From UBA6065 sp038063975 (GTDB lineage: Bacteria > Patescibacteriota > Minisyncoccia > Phycocordibacterales > UBA6065), in NCBI GenBank assembly GCA_038063975.1, contig JBBTTY010000022.1, positions 1-18,641 on the forward strand: DNA of 18,641 nucleotides. The letters are read 5' to 3'. Shown one piece after another: positions 7,145 to 13,123 of the stretch (the stretch's first letter is position 1; every line of letters starts with the position of its first letter). The notes below the pieces were generated by a model. It had not been told where the DNA came from. It saw only the letters and a list, made by a program, of their open reading frames with translations, and made no database searches. A program made the translations under genes and the position numbers.

Positions 7145-8407
7145 CTAGACCTTATATTTTTTCAGATGAGTGGCAATGTCGGAGACGAGAACGGTTTCTT
7201 GAGAGCGCGTGGCGCTATCGCGCACGATAACTGCGTTTTCCATGGCTTCTTTTTTACCCATGATGACGACGATAGGCGCATGAGTTTTTTCGGCTATGCC
7301 TATCTGGCCGGCCATTTTGTCTTTGGCCAATGATTGAATGACGGGGATACCCTCTAAACGCAAGGTTTCTATGACATGCAGGCTTTTTAACTTTGCTTCA
7401 AAGCCCAATTGCATAAAGCAGATTTGAGGATTGAGGATTTTGTCCACGACAGACATTTTTACAGTCTGATTTTTCATTGCCTTTTTTTGAAGACAGAGAG
7501 AAACGCCGACAGCAGGCAAGTCTTTTTTATGTCCCAGACGACGAGCCAATGTATCGTATCTGATACCTATAGCCAGAGGATGGGCAGATGGATTATCTCG
7601 GCGAATTTCGAATATTGTCTCACTGCAGTAATCGCGGTTTGCCATCAGAGTATTGTTTATGGAATAAGGAATTTCCAGCGTTTCGAGGTATTCCAGCACT
7701 TCCTTGAAATGCTGACGAGATAATTCTGACAGAAAATTAATCGATTTCGGACATTCAATAGTCAGTTTTTTGCAAGCTTCGTGATCACAACCAAGCAGGC
7801 TAAAAACATCGTGTTTCATCGTTTCGCAACATTTAGCTGGCAAGTCATTTATATGTTTTCTATAGTAAGCGATGATTTCGCGGGTAAAACGCACGATAGA
7901 TTCCTTGTCGCCTATGGAATTTATTTCCACATGCAAATCGGTTTCTCCGGCGTCGCGCAGTATGGCCAGAGACGATTGAATCAATATAGCTTCGGCAATT
8001 GATTTATTAGCGCCTATGATTTCTAGTCCATGGTGTGATTCGTGCGGATTCGGCCTTCTCTTGTCGCCTACAAATGGTTTTTTATAATAGATCATTACGG
8101 GTTGAGGCATCATCCACATCCTCTCTCTCTCATAGAGGTGGAGCAGAGCGATTTTTTCCTCCAATCGGAGGGTGGCACCTTGTTCGTGATTATCATGATC
8201 AACGATGATTTCGCCTTCGGATATTTTTTTGGCTTCCGTGCTGTCATTTGGATGAATATGAGGCAGAGTGAGAGGCGTGAACCCATAAAAAAGGGCGGTT
8301 TTTCCCACATCGTCGAGATGATCATATGAAACATACTTTGGCTGTTCGATTCTCCGAATGAGCGATTTTGTTTCCTCTACTTTTTTTATTTTTGGCGCGT
8401 AGGGCAT
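7145..8407 (-). CDS. Divergent class II HisRS-like protein (HisRS fold, catalytic Arg absent)
   Basis: A 420-residue protein with the HisRS layout: a class II catalytic core (about 20-310) and a C-terminal His/Gly/Thr/Pro-type anticodon-binding domain (about 330-420). Correspondence is clear in VEINSIGDKES (160-170), HPLAIGIRYDTLARRLG (276-292) and PAVGVSL. Hallmarks of an active HisRS are weak or missing. The histidine-binding RGLDYY motif is ANRDYC (256-261), so the position of the essential Arg (R259 in E. coli) is Ala. The motif 2 loop usually containing FRxERPQ reads VGDKRRPNP. It may be a paralogue with another role or a very divergent enzyme; a HisZ role is unlikely without visible histidine biosynthesis genes. 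The ATG at 8407 follows the lepB stop by 1 nt; an upstream in-frame TTG (8443) would overlap lepB. Confidence 0.72.
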   Translation of the reverse strand: MPYAPKIKKVEETKSLIRRIEQPKYVSYDHLDDVGKTALFYGFTPLTLPHIHPNDSTEAKKISEGEIIVDHDNHEQGATLRLEEKIALLHLYERERMWMMPQPVMIYYKKPFVGDKRRPNPHESHHGLEIIGANKSIAEAILIQSSLAILRDAGETDLHVEINSIGDKESIVRFTREIIAYYRKHINDLPAKCCETMKHDVFSLLGCDHEACKKLTIECPKSINFLSELSRQHFKEVLEYLETLEIPYSINNTLMANRDYCSETIFEIRRDNPSAHPLAIGIRYDTLARRLGHKKDLPAVGVSLCLQKKAMKNQTVKMSVVDKILNPQICFMQLGFEAKLKSLHVIETLRLEGIPVIQSLAKDKMAGQIGIAEKTHAPIVVIMGKKEAMENAVIVRDSATRSQETVLVSDIATHLKKYKV

Positions 8408-8408
8408 T

Positions 8409-8990
8409 TTATTCCATGTTACTTTTATCAATACTGTTTTCAATTGTAGAGCTGGCGATTTTTCCTGGAAACATTTCTATTTTAGTGAGAGGCAGGAGGC
8501 GGATGAGAGGTCTGCCCACTAGATCTGATTTCGATAATGGCCCCCAAACGCGTGAATCCGATGAAACAAACCTATTGTCTCCCATGACGAAATATTCATC
8601 GTTTGCTAGAGTGACATCCGTGTTGCCGAAAGTTCTGGAATGGGTATACGGTTCATCGAGGGTGAGACCTTTTGGATGTTCCGTATTTGTTATGATAACG
8701 AGATCGTTTTTAATGCTCACAGTCTCACCCGGCAATCCTATGAGGCGCTTTATAAAATATTTGCTCGGATCTTCCGGATATTTGAATATGAGAACATCAC
8801 CACGCGATGGCTCGCGGAATCGATACGATAATTCATCCACAATGAGATATTCTCCGTCTTTAAACGTCGAATCCATAGAAGCGCCGTTTACTATGAAAGG
8901 CTGGGCAATCCATGTGCGGATAGGAATGACGATAAGCAGTGCAAAAAGTGTGTAATAGAGTATTTCTTTCCAAAATGAACAATTTTTCAT
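8409..8990 (-). CDS. lepB: Signal peptidase I
   Basis: Type I signal peptidase removes signal peptides at the outer face of the membrane. The 193-residue form has one N-terminal membrane helix (about 9-30). The nucleophile is Ser38 in NGASMDSTF, and the general-base Lys82 lies in IKRLIGLPGE. Box E is MGDNR (136-140), followed by SSDSRVWG. The ATG at 8990 is chosen because it gives the expected topology and sits 6 nt after a TATACT box; an open frame continues to 9419 but that part is not LepB-like and runs antisense into pth. It is the first gene of the run ending in ftsZ and is separated from the HisRS-like gene by 1 nt. It probably processes the M23 peptidase. Confidence 0.95.
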   Translation of the reverse strand: MKNCSFWKEILYYTLFALLIVIPIRTWIAQPFIVNGASMDSTFKDGEYLIVDELSYRFREPSRGDVLIFKYPEDPSKYFIKRLIGLPGETVSIKNDLVIITNTEHPKGLTLDEPYTHSRTFGNTDVTLANDEYFVMGDNRFVSSDSRVWGPLSKSDLVGRPLIRLLPLTKIEMFPGKIASSTIENSIDKSNME

Positions 8991-8996
8991 TAGTTC

Positions 8997-9026
8997 AGTA
9001 TAGTGCCGATAGAGCGATTGACACAA
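8997..9026 (-). promoter_or_regulatory. Leaderless promoter of lepB and the division run
   Basis: On the minus strand TTGTGT (9021-9026), an 18-nt spacer and TATACT (8997-9002) are followed by 6 nt and the lepB ATG. Transcription would start at the start codon. It overlaps the divergent pth promoter, so the two could compete. Confidence 0.6.
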
Positions 9027-9047
9027 TAGATTTTTCTGTGCGATGAT
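9018..9047 (+). promoter_or_regulatory. Probable leaderless promoter of pth
   Basis: A perfect TTGACA (9018-9023) is followed after 18 nt by GATGAT (9042-9047, 4/6 match), and the pth ATG begins 6 nt later. The spacing matches the other leaderless candidates in the window. The -10 is weak. Confidence 0.45.
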
Positions 9048-9053
9048 GTTTTT

Positions 9054-9686
9054 ATGATAATAGTTGGAATGGGAAATCCGGGAGAAGAATATGTCGGCAC
9101 GCGGCACAATTCCGGTCGTGAGACCGTCATGAAGTTTGCAAAAAAAATGGAATTTGCCGATTTTGTTTTTGACAAAAAGGCACAGGCGCTCGTTACTGAT
9201 GGAAAAGTGGGAAAGACAAAAGTGACTCTGGTTTTGCCAGAGACATTTATGAATAAATCGGGACTGGCGGCGGGGAAACTCGTCAAAGGTGCAAAGAAGA
9301 TAAAGAATCCTATGGGCAAAATGATAAAGGCCTTTCCTGATCTCATAGTGGTTCATGATGATCTGGACATCTCCTTGGGCAGAGCAAAAATGTCTTGGAA
9401 TAAAAGTGCCGGTGGCCACAAAGGTGTCCAGTCGGTCATGACCGTTCTCGGTACGGAAGCTTTTTTTCGAATTAGAATTGGTATAACGCCAGCAAAAGCC
9501 TCGGGAGCTCTAAAGAAGCCAGATCACGATACGATCACGGATAATTTTATTGTCGCCGAATTTAAAGACAAAGAAGCGGACGAGATGAAGAAAGTCATGA
9601 AGAAAGTCGTGGACTGTCTAGAAATAGCGGCCAAGGAATCTCCGGAAAAGGCTATGAGCGAGTGCAATACTTTGTTTAATAAATAA
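9054..9686 (+). CDS. pth: Peptidyl-tRNA hydrolase
   Basis: Pth recycles peptidyl-tRNA released from stalled ribosomes. The N-terminal VGMGNPGEEYVGTRHNSG (4-21) holds N8 and the catalytic H18; FMNKSG (65-70) holds N67; VVHDDLD (99-105) holds D102, which orients the His. The family motif GGHNG reads GGHKG (near 120), so the Asn that helps bind substrate in E. coli (N114) is Lys here. A short insertion (about 77-95, rich in Lys/Gly) precedes the HDDLD strand, explaining the 210-residue length against about 190 usually. The ATG at 9054 begins the conserved beta strand. It is divergent from lepB and followed by stem-loop element B. Confidence 0.95.
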   Translation: MIIVGMGNPGEEYVGTRHNSGRETVMKFAKKMEFADFVFDKKAQALVTDGKVGKTKVTLVLPETFMNKSGLAAGKLVKGAKKIKNPMGKMIKAFPDLIVVHDDLDISLGRAKMSWNKSAGGHKGVQSVMTVLGTEAFFRIRIGITPAKASGALKKPDHDTITDNFIVAEFKDKEADEMKKVMKKVVDCLEIAAKESPEKAMSECNTLFNK

Positions 9687-9723
9687 AATCGGCAGAAATA
9701 TCGTTCTCGAAAAGCGGAAGGGG

Positions 9724-9846
9724 GGAAGCGAAAAGAAGAGTGTCTCTCGAAAACGAACGGAAAATTTTTTGCTAAAAATTTTCCTAAGCTCGGATGCCGT
9801 CGCATCCTCGGTTTCGTTTTCTCGATCCACTCTTCTTTTCGCTTCC
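9724..9846 (+). repeat. Large 3'-UTR stem-loop element, copy B (after pth)
   Basis: A 123-bp palindromic element 37 nt after the pth stop. The outer stem is a perfect 19-bp inverted repeat (9724-9742 with 9828-9846). Inside, GAAAACGAA (9749-9757) pairs with TTCGTTTTC (9813-9821). Then come an 11-bp hairpin GGAAAATTTTT/AAAAATTTTCC with loop TGCT (9759-9784) and a 6-bp hairpin GGATGC/GCATCC with loop CGTC (9792-9807). The downstream sequence is TAAAAAAACC, an A-run on the sense strand and not a U-tract. It shares GCCGTCGC.TCCTC with copy A and has the same order of loops as copies A, C and D. Confidence 0.88.
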
Positions 9847-9906
9847 TAAAAAAACCATAATATAAGCCATATAACAAAATATACCCTACGCATACCCTAC
9901 AAAAGC

Positions 9907-9936
9907 TTGACAAGTAGGTGGTCTATGGTGTATAAT
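9907..9936 (+). promoter_or_regulatory. Near-consensus promoter facing into the IS
   Basis: TTGACA (9907-9912), an 18-nt spacer and TATAAT (9931-9936) form the strongest promoter in this part. It points into the IS, antisense to the transposase. A matching promoter stands at the same distance before the second IS copy (18543-18571). It may originally have driven the accessory gene now beyond the IS at 11182. Confidence 0.65.
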
Positions 9937-9951
9937 AGGGAGGCACTTTAG

Positions 9952-9979
9952 TTGTAAATTCTGGGGTCAAATGCAACTC
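9952..9979 (+). repeat. IS left terminal inverted repeat (IRL)
   Basis: 28 bp, matching the reverse complement of 10956-10983 with a few mismatches concentrated in the middle (GGGGTC against TGTTTG). It lies at the 3' end of the transposase gene. Confidence 0.75.
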
Positions 9980-9984
9980 GGTTG

Positions 9985-10938
9985 CTAATTACTCCTCAGA
10001 ATACCATACTCTTTAGACACTTCATTGGCGCTCCTGTACCGGAGCGTTTTTCTATACTTGTTGTTGATGATTTCAATATTTGTTTGGAACTCTTCTTTTG
10101 ATACCAGTCGCAGGTTGGTTCCCTTGGGCCAGAACCATCTTCGAAGCAGTCCGATCGATGATTCGATGAACGGTTTCTGTCGGGGCGATGCTTTGTCGCA
10201 GAAATATGACGGTATGCCGAACTGTTCGTGCTCTCTGTTTTCTCCTCCCTGATCGAGTACCAGTGCGTGAACCGTGTGACCTGCTACAATCCTCCTTGTC
10301 ACTCTCGTCATGTGAGTTGGCCGGAGGCTTTGCACAAGATCTCCTTTTAGAAGCTTCGAATCCCTCCATCCCACAAGTACCGCCGCGGTCTTGGAAGCCT
10401 TCTTCGGTGAGAGGAAGGTATCTCCCTCGGCCACAAACCCTGGATCTGGCGGCATAGTGTGTACACTCGTCATATTGGGAATGATGCATCTTTGCGGACT
10501 GCCTGTATGAGGCTTTTTGTTGCATCTTTTGGTGCACAGATATTTGCAGTATCTCTGTCCGAATGGCGACCGGAGCCACCTGTATATGGCGTCTCCTGAC
10601 ACGCGAACTTCCAGTTTCTCCTCTTTCATTCTGCCCGCTATACCGTCGGGAGATTGTCCTTGTTCCAATTCAGAGATTATGCGTTTTCGGAGTTCGGGAT
10701 ACTTTTCGATTTTCATGCCTTGGTATTTGGAATTTGATCGTTTCATGCCTGCTTTGTGTTCGGCGACGGTAGCAGAGTACATACCGCTCCACGATCCACA
10801 CTTCTGTATTTCACGCGATACGGTGCTTTTGTCGACTCTGAGCACCATGGCTATGTCTGACTGTTTATGCCCGGCTCTCCACATTGCTTCTATTCTGTCA
10901 CGAGCACGAAAGTCTAAATGTACGAATGATTTTCTCAT
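9985..10938 (-). CDS. IS30-family transposase
   Basis: A 317-residue DDE transposase. The N terminus has the IS30-type helix-turn-helix RIEAMWRAGHKQSDIA...DKSTVSREI (about 15-44). The catalytic triad is inferred as D173 (EGDTFLS), D229 (VLDQGGEN) and E259 (FIESSIGLLRRWF), followed by WPKGTNL, the family's typical YFPKGTDL region. Three cysteines (C131, C135, C139) precede the catalytic core. The frame is intact, so the copy may be active. The ATG at 10938 lies 6 nt after a TAAGAT box inside the right end, so its mRNA may be leaderless. The TAG stop lies 5 nt inside IRL. Confidence 0.92.
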   Translation of the reverse strand: MRKSFVHLDFRARDRIEAMWRAGHKQSDIAMVLRVDKSTVSREIQKCGSWSGMYSATVAEHKAGMKRSNSKYQGMKIEKYPELRKRIISELEQGQSPDGIAGRMKEEKLEVRVSGDAIYRWLRSPFGQRYCKYLCTKRCNKKPHTGSPQRCIIPNMTSVHTMPPDPGFVAEGDTFLSPKKASKTAAVLVGWRDSKLLKGDLVQSLRPTHMTRVTRRIVAGHTVHALVLDQGGENREHEQFGIPSYFCDKASPRQKPFIESSIGLLRRWFWPKGTNLRLVSKEEFQTNIEIINNKYRKTLRYRSANEVSKEYGILRSN

Positions 10939-10944
10939 ATTTGT

Positions 10945-10973
10945 ATCTTAAATATGAGTTGCATTTCAAACAA
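10945..10973 (-). promoter_or_regulatory. Transposase promoter within the IS right end
   Basis: On the minus strand TTGTTT (10968-10973), 17 nt, TAAGAT (10945-10950), then 6 nt to the transposase ATG. The -35 overlaps IRR, so transposase bound to its end could repress its own promoter (inference). Confidence 0.5.
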
Positions 10974-10983
10974 GAATTTTCAA
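10956..10983 (-). repeat. IS right terminal inverted repeat (IRR)
   Basis: 28 bp, the partner of 9952-9979, located on the promoter side of the transposase. Confidence 0.75.
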
Positions 10984-11040
10984 GTGGCTGGTATCATTAC
11001 AGATATTAAAAGTGAGAGTGTCCTAATACATTTGGGAATT

Positions 11041-11086
11041 AACCTTGAGTTCGCGATTTAGATCGCGGATTCATAAAGTGAAGGTT
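11041..11086 (+). promoter_or_regulatory. Nested hairpin in the leader of the 98-residue membrane protein
   Basis: AACCTT (11041-11046) pairs with AAGGTT (11081-11086) and encloses the 6-bp hairpin CGCGAT-TTAG-ATCGCG (11052-11067). It is directly followed by GTTCTTTGAAA (11084-11094), which recurs with one change (GTTCATTGAAA) at 13103-13113 just before the other accessory gene. The rest of the 10984-11181 leader shows nothing else clear. Function is unknown. Confidence 0.4.
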
Positions 11087-11181
11087 CTTTGAAATGGTCT
11101 GGGTTACAGGAAAAAGGAAACGATTTGATATATTTCTGACCATCGTCGGAAACAAATCGAGCCTTTCACTGCAACTCAACT

Positions 11182-11478
11182 ATGAAAACCAAAATTCGTG
11201 ATTTCGCTTACACCCTAGTCATTGCAACCTTGCTCTCACTGTTGCTACACACGGTCACGTTCAGTAGCTTCCAGTGGCGCACGGTGCTCCTTGGTGTCGT
11301 CGGCTTCACGCTCTCGATCTGCGTTGTCACCCGTTGGATTTCCTTCCGCAAGGAAAGAGCCCGACAGGAGGCTTCTGACAAGCTCCAGAGGGAACTCGCT
11401 TCGCTCGACGAAGCTGACAGAAGGGCTACTCGTGACTATTTGTGTGGTCGCGGGCAATTCCCTGGATGGCGCGGATGA
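11182..11478 (+). CDS. Hypothetical membrane protein, 98 aa
   Basis: I do not recognise this protein. It has two predicted membrane helices (about 8-27 and 33-50), then a highly charged helical tail SFRKERARQEASDKLQRELA (53-72) that would lie in the cytoplasm if the N terminus is inside. Codon choice is much more C/G-ending than in neighbouring core genes, which suggests a different origin or expression regime. The ATG at 11182 has no Shine-Dalgarno. A long leader separates it from the IS; its original promoter may be the one at 9907-9936, now cut off by the IS. It has its own intrinsic terminator at 11536-11569. The good codon structure and terminator support a real gene, but homology is untested. 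Confidence 0.6.
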   Translation: MKTKIRDFAYTLVIATLLSLLLHTVTFSSFQWRTVLLGVVGFTLSICVVTRWISFRKERARQEASDKLQRELASLDEADRRATRDYLCGRGQFPGWRG

Positions 11479-11535
11479 TAGTGGTTTATCCACTCAGTGA
11501 AGTAACTGTGGCGTAAGCCAGAAACTTTCAAAAAC

Positions 11536-11569
11536 ACCGCATGGTTCGCCCAGCGGTTTTGTTTTGTTT
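11536..11569 (+). terminator. Intrinsic terminator of the 98-residue gene
   Basis: ACCGC(A)TGG pairs with CCAGCGGT around a 5-nt loop, an 8-bp stem with one bulge, followed by TTTTGTTTTGTTT. This is a classic hairpin plus U-tract reading on the plus strand. It contrasts with the U-less elements behind the core genes. Confidence 0.8.
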
Positions 11570-11578
11570 GAAATTTAA

Positions 11579-11690
11579 ATGCAAAAGGAAGTCTGCGAGC
11601 GGAGACTCTCGGAGCACGACGGTGCGAGAGTGAGCTGTCTCCGTCAGCAGACGGAGACAGCGTGCTCCACGAGCAGACTTCCTTTCGCAT
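11579..11690 (-). repeat. Large 3'-UTR stem-loop element, copy C (after rpsA)
   Basis: A 112-bp palindromic element starting 2 nt after the rpsA stop. The outer arms 11579-11596 and 11673-11690 pair over 18 bp with one mismatch, then GGAG/CTCC continues after an internal loop. In the rpsA sense the first hairpin is a perfect 12-bp stem GCTGTCTCCGTC/GACGGAGACAGC with loop TGCT (11634-11661). The second is GCAC/GTGC with loop CGTC, extended by ACTCTC/GAGAGT beyond a bulge (11605-11631). No U-tract follows. Stem sequences are unlike copies A and B while arm motif (GCGAAAGGAA), loops and order are the same. Confidence 0.88.
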
Positions 11691-11692
11691 GT

Positions 11693-12850
11693 CTACTTCT
11701 TCTCTCCCGCAAAAGCCAAGGTCATTTTCTGATTAGTGGCGTCAAAGAGAGTTATTTTGAAAGGATAAACTTTGCCGAGTTCCAAATTTTGGCGGAGTTT
11801 TTCATCAGTTCCGAATTCCGATACATGAACCAATCCGGCCACACCTTCTTCTATACTAGCTAATGCGCCATGGCGGTTGAACTTGATAACGACGCCCTTT
11901 ATAATCTGATCTTTTTTATACTTTTTACCGGCTTCGTCCCATGGATTTGTCTTTAATGCCTTGATTGAAAGCGATACTTTGCCGTCTTTTACTTCAATCA
12001 CTTTGACACGCACCGAGTCGCCGACTTTGAATCTAGTTTTTGGATCTTCGACCAACGCCCAATCTATTTCTGAAATATGAACGAGACCTTCCAAGGCTTC
12101 GTCTATCTTTACGAATACGCCGAAATCAACCATGCCTGTAACTTTGCCCTCGACTTCGTCGCCGACTTTGAATTTTGCCACCGTGGCGGTTTTGTCTTTT
12201 TCTATAGAGTTCTTTTCAGAGAATATAAGCTTGCCTTCTTTTGGAAAAGCGCCGATGATCGAGACGGCAATTTTTGTACCCACCAATTTTTTGAGTTCGT
12301 CTAAAATGCGATCTTTGTCGCCGTCCTCTACGCGGGGATAATGTTCAGGTTTTAATTGCGAAGCGGGCAGGAAGCCGGAAATACCTTGCCAGTCTATGAT
12401 AAGGCCTCCCTTGTTCGCTTCTTTTATAGGTAATTCGAGAATGATTTTGCTCGTGATGGCTTGCTCTGCTTCTGTCCAGATGAGTGCTTGACGAGCTTCC
12501 TTTAGAGACAGTTCTATATAACCATCGGCATTGCGTGGGTCAACAACTTTGGCGGAAACTTTGTCTCCTATATTTATTTTCTTTATAACGTCGCGCGCCA
12601 AAATATATTCGCGGCCGTATATGATACCCGTGCCGAATGGAGGCAAATCAATGAAGATGCCTTTTTTGTCTATGGCGATAACTGTGCCTTCTATGAGATC
12701 GCCGGCGTTTGGCGGAGTGGCAGTGTCGGCGAACATTTTACCCATAGCTGTTTTTGGCTCTACCACTGTAACAACCACTTTCTTTATTTTACTGACTACT
12801 TCTTTCACCGTTTCTTTTTCGGTTTTCTTTTCAGAATTTGTTAATTGCAT
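11693..12850 (-). CDS. rpsA: S1 RNA-binding-domain protein, ribosomal protein bS1-like
   Basis: bS1 binds mRNA and helps the 30S subunit initiate on leaders without strong Shine-Dalgarno sequences. This 385-residue form has four S1 (OB-fold) repeats: about 50-120 (GDLIEGTVIAIDKKGIFIDL), about 125-215 (divergent), about 225-300 (GDEVEGKVTGMVDFGVFVKI, ending GKVSLSIKAL) and about 310-380. E. coli bS1 has six, so this is a short form as in many small genomes. The Lys/Glu/Val-rich N terminus (1-45) is non-globular. I chose the ATG at 12850; an in-frame ATG at 12892 lies in the loop of a leader hairpin and adds an unlikely MSNCAERNFGLFSF. It is monocistronic and followed by stem-loop element C. 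Confidence 0.88.
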   Translation of the reverse strand: MQLTNSEKKTEKETVKEVVSKIKKVVVTVVEPKTAMGKMFADTATPPNAGDLIEGTVIAIDKKGIFIDLPPFGTGIIYGREYILARDVIKKINIGDKVSAKVVDPRNADGYIELSLKEARQALIWTEAEQAITSKIILELPIKEANKGGLIIDWQGISGFLPASQLKPEHYPRVEDGDKDRILDELKKLVGTKIAVSIIGAFPKEGKLIFSEKNSIEKDKTATVAKFKVGDEVEGKVTGMVDFGVFVKIDEALEGLVHISEIDWALVEDPKTRFKVGDSVRVKVIEVKDGKVSLSIKALKTNPWDEAGKKYKKDQIIKGVVIKFNRHGALASIEEGVAGLVHVSEFGTDEKLRQNLELGKVYPFKITLFDATNQKMTLAFAGEKK

Positions 12851-12855
12851 AAATG

Positions 12856-12922
12856 AAAAAAGCCCGAAATTTCTCTCTGCACAGTTACTCATTGCTATGT
12901 GCTCGCAGAGAGGGTTAATTTC
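12856..12922 (-). promoter_or_regulatory. rpsA leader hairpin with U-tract (attenuator-like)
   Basis: On the minus strand GAAATT and CTCTCTGC (12917-12922, 12905-12912) pair with AATTTC and GCAGAGAG (12866-12871, 12873-12880) around a 24-nt loop. GGGC and six T (12856-12861) follow, and the rpsA ATG comes 5 nt later. This is the form of an intrinsic terminator or attenuator placed directly before the start codon, possibly for autoregulation of S1. A weak extended -10, TGGTATTAC (TATTAC at 12936-12941), lies upstream. Confidence 0.55.
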
Positions 12923-13004
12923 AAAGGAATTTCTTGTAATACCAGCTCTATATGTACAGGTTAGCTAGTGGAGAGATACTAGCAGAAAAGAAGTATTTAA
13001 GCAC

Positions 13005-13033
13005 TTGACATTATGATATTTTGAATGTATGTT
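13005..13033 (+). promoter_or_regulatory. Promoter of the 222-residue accessory gene
   Basis: TTGACA (13005-13010), a 17-nt spacer and TATGTT (13028-13033). The leader of about 85 nt holds two small hairpins: TTCCGG/CCGGAA (13060-13078) and CTCGT/ACGAG (13082-13096). The strong -35 resembles the promoters before the two IS copies. Confidence 0.6.
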
Positions 13034-13109
13034 CTGTGAGCAGGATTTTCTTGCGACTGTTCCGGCAGATTTCCGGAAATGCTCGTGAGTAACGAGTATC
13101 AAGTTCATT

Positions 13110-13116
13110 GAAAGGA
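13110..13116 (+). promoter_or_regulatory. Shine-Dalgarno GAAAGGA of the 222-residue gene
   Basis: GAAAGGA ends 7 nt before the ATG at 13124. It is one of the few clear Shine-Dalgarno sequences in the window and fixes this start. Confidence 0.65.
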
Positions 13117-13123
13117 AAATGTT

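Larger units (their letters stand above)
9952..10983 (-). mobile_element. IS30-family insertion sequence, about 1.03 kb
   Basis: The element is bounded by imperfect terminal inverted repeats of about 28 bp: IRL at 9952-9979 and IRR at 10956-10983. Read inward they are TTG[T/A]AAATTCT, then a variable GGGGTC / TGTTTG part, then AAATGCAACTC. The single ORF encodes an IS30-type DDE transposase on the minus strand. No clear target duplication is seen at either edge. Bases 9949-10006 recur exactly at 18584-18641, proving a second copy; the shared part includes TAG just outside my IRL, so the true left end could be 1-3 bp further out. Confidence 0.85.

Noticed and set aside
8408..8443. TTG start extending the HisRS-like protein by 12 residues
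   Set aside because: It would overlap lepB by 35 bp; the ATG at 8407 follows the lepB stop by 1 nt.
8991..9419. N-terminal extension of the lepB frame
   Set aside because: The upstream part is not LepB-like and runs antisense through pth; the TATACT-ATG arrangement and membrane topology fix the start at 8990.
9724..9846. Stem-loop elements as ordinary Rho-independent terminators
   Set aside because: No U-tract follows any of the four and the multi-hairpin interior is conserved. A termination role by another route remains possible.
9881..9900. Tandem ATACCCTAC repeat as a possible array or iteron
   Set aside because: Only two 9-bp units, not part of a longer series; no CRISPR array or replication gene nearby.
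9949..10990. Target-site duplication of the IS
   Set aside because: Bases flanking IRL (CTTTAG) and IRR (GTGGCT) do not match, so no duplication can be claimed.
11094..11201. 35-codon ORF (MVWVTGKRKR...) overlapping the start of the 98-residue gene
   Set aside because: No Shine-Dalgarno, basic low-information sequence, and length expected by chance. A leader peptide cannot be excluded.
12851..12892. Longer rpsA start giving MSNCAERNFGLFSF
   Set aside because: The region forms a leader hairpin with a U-tract, and the extension looks unlike S1 N termini. Kept only as a possibility.
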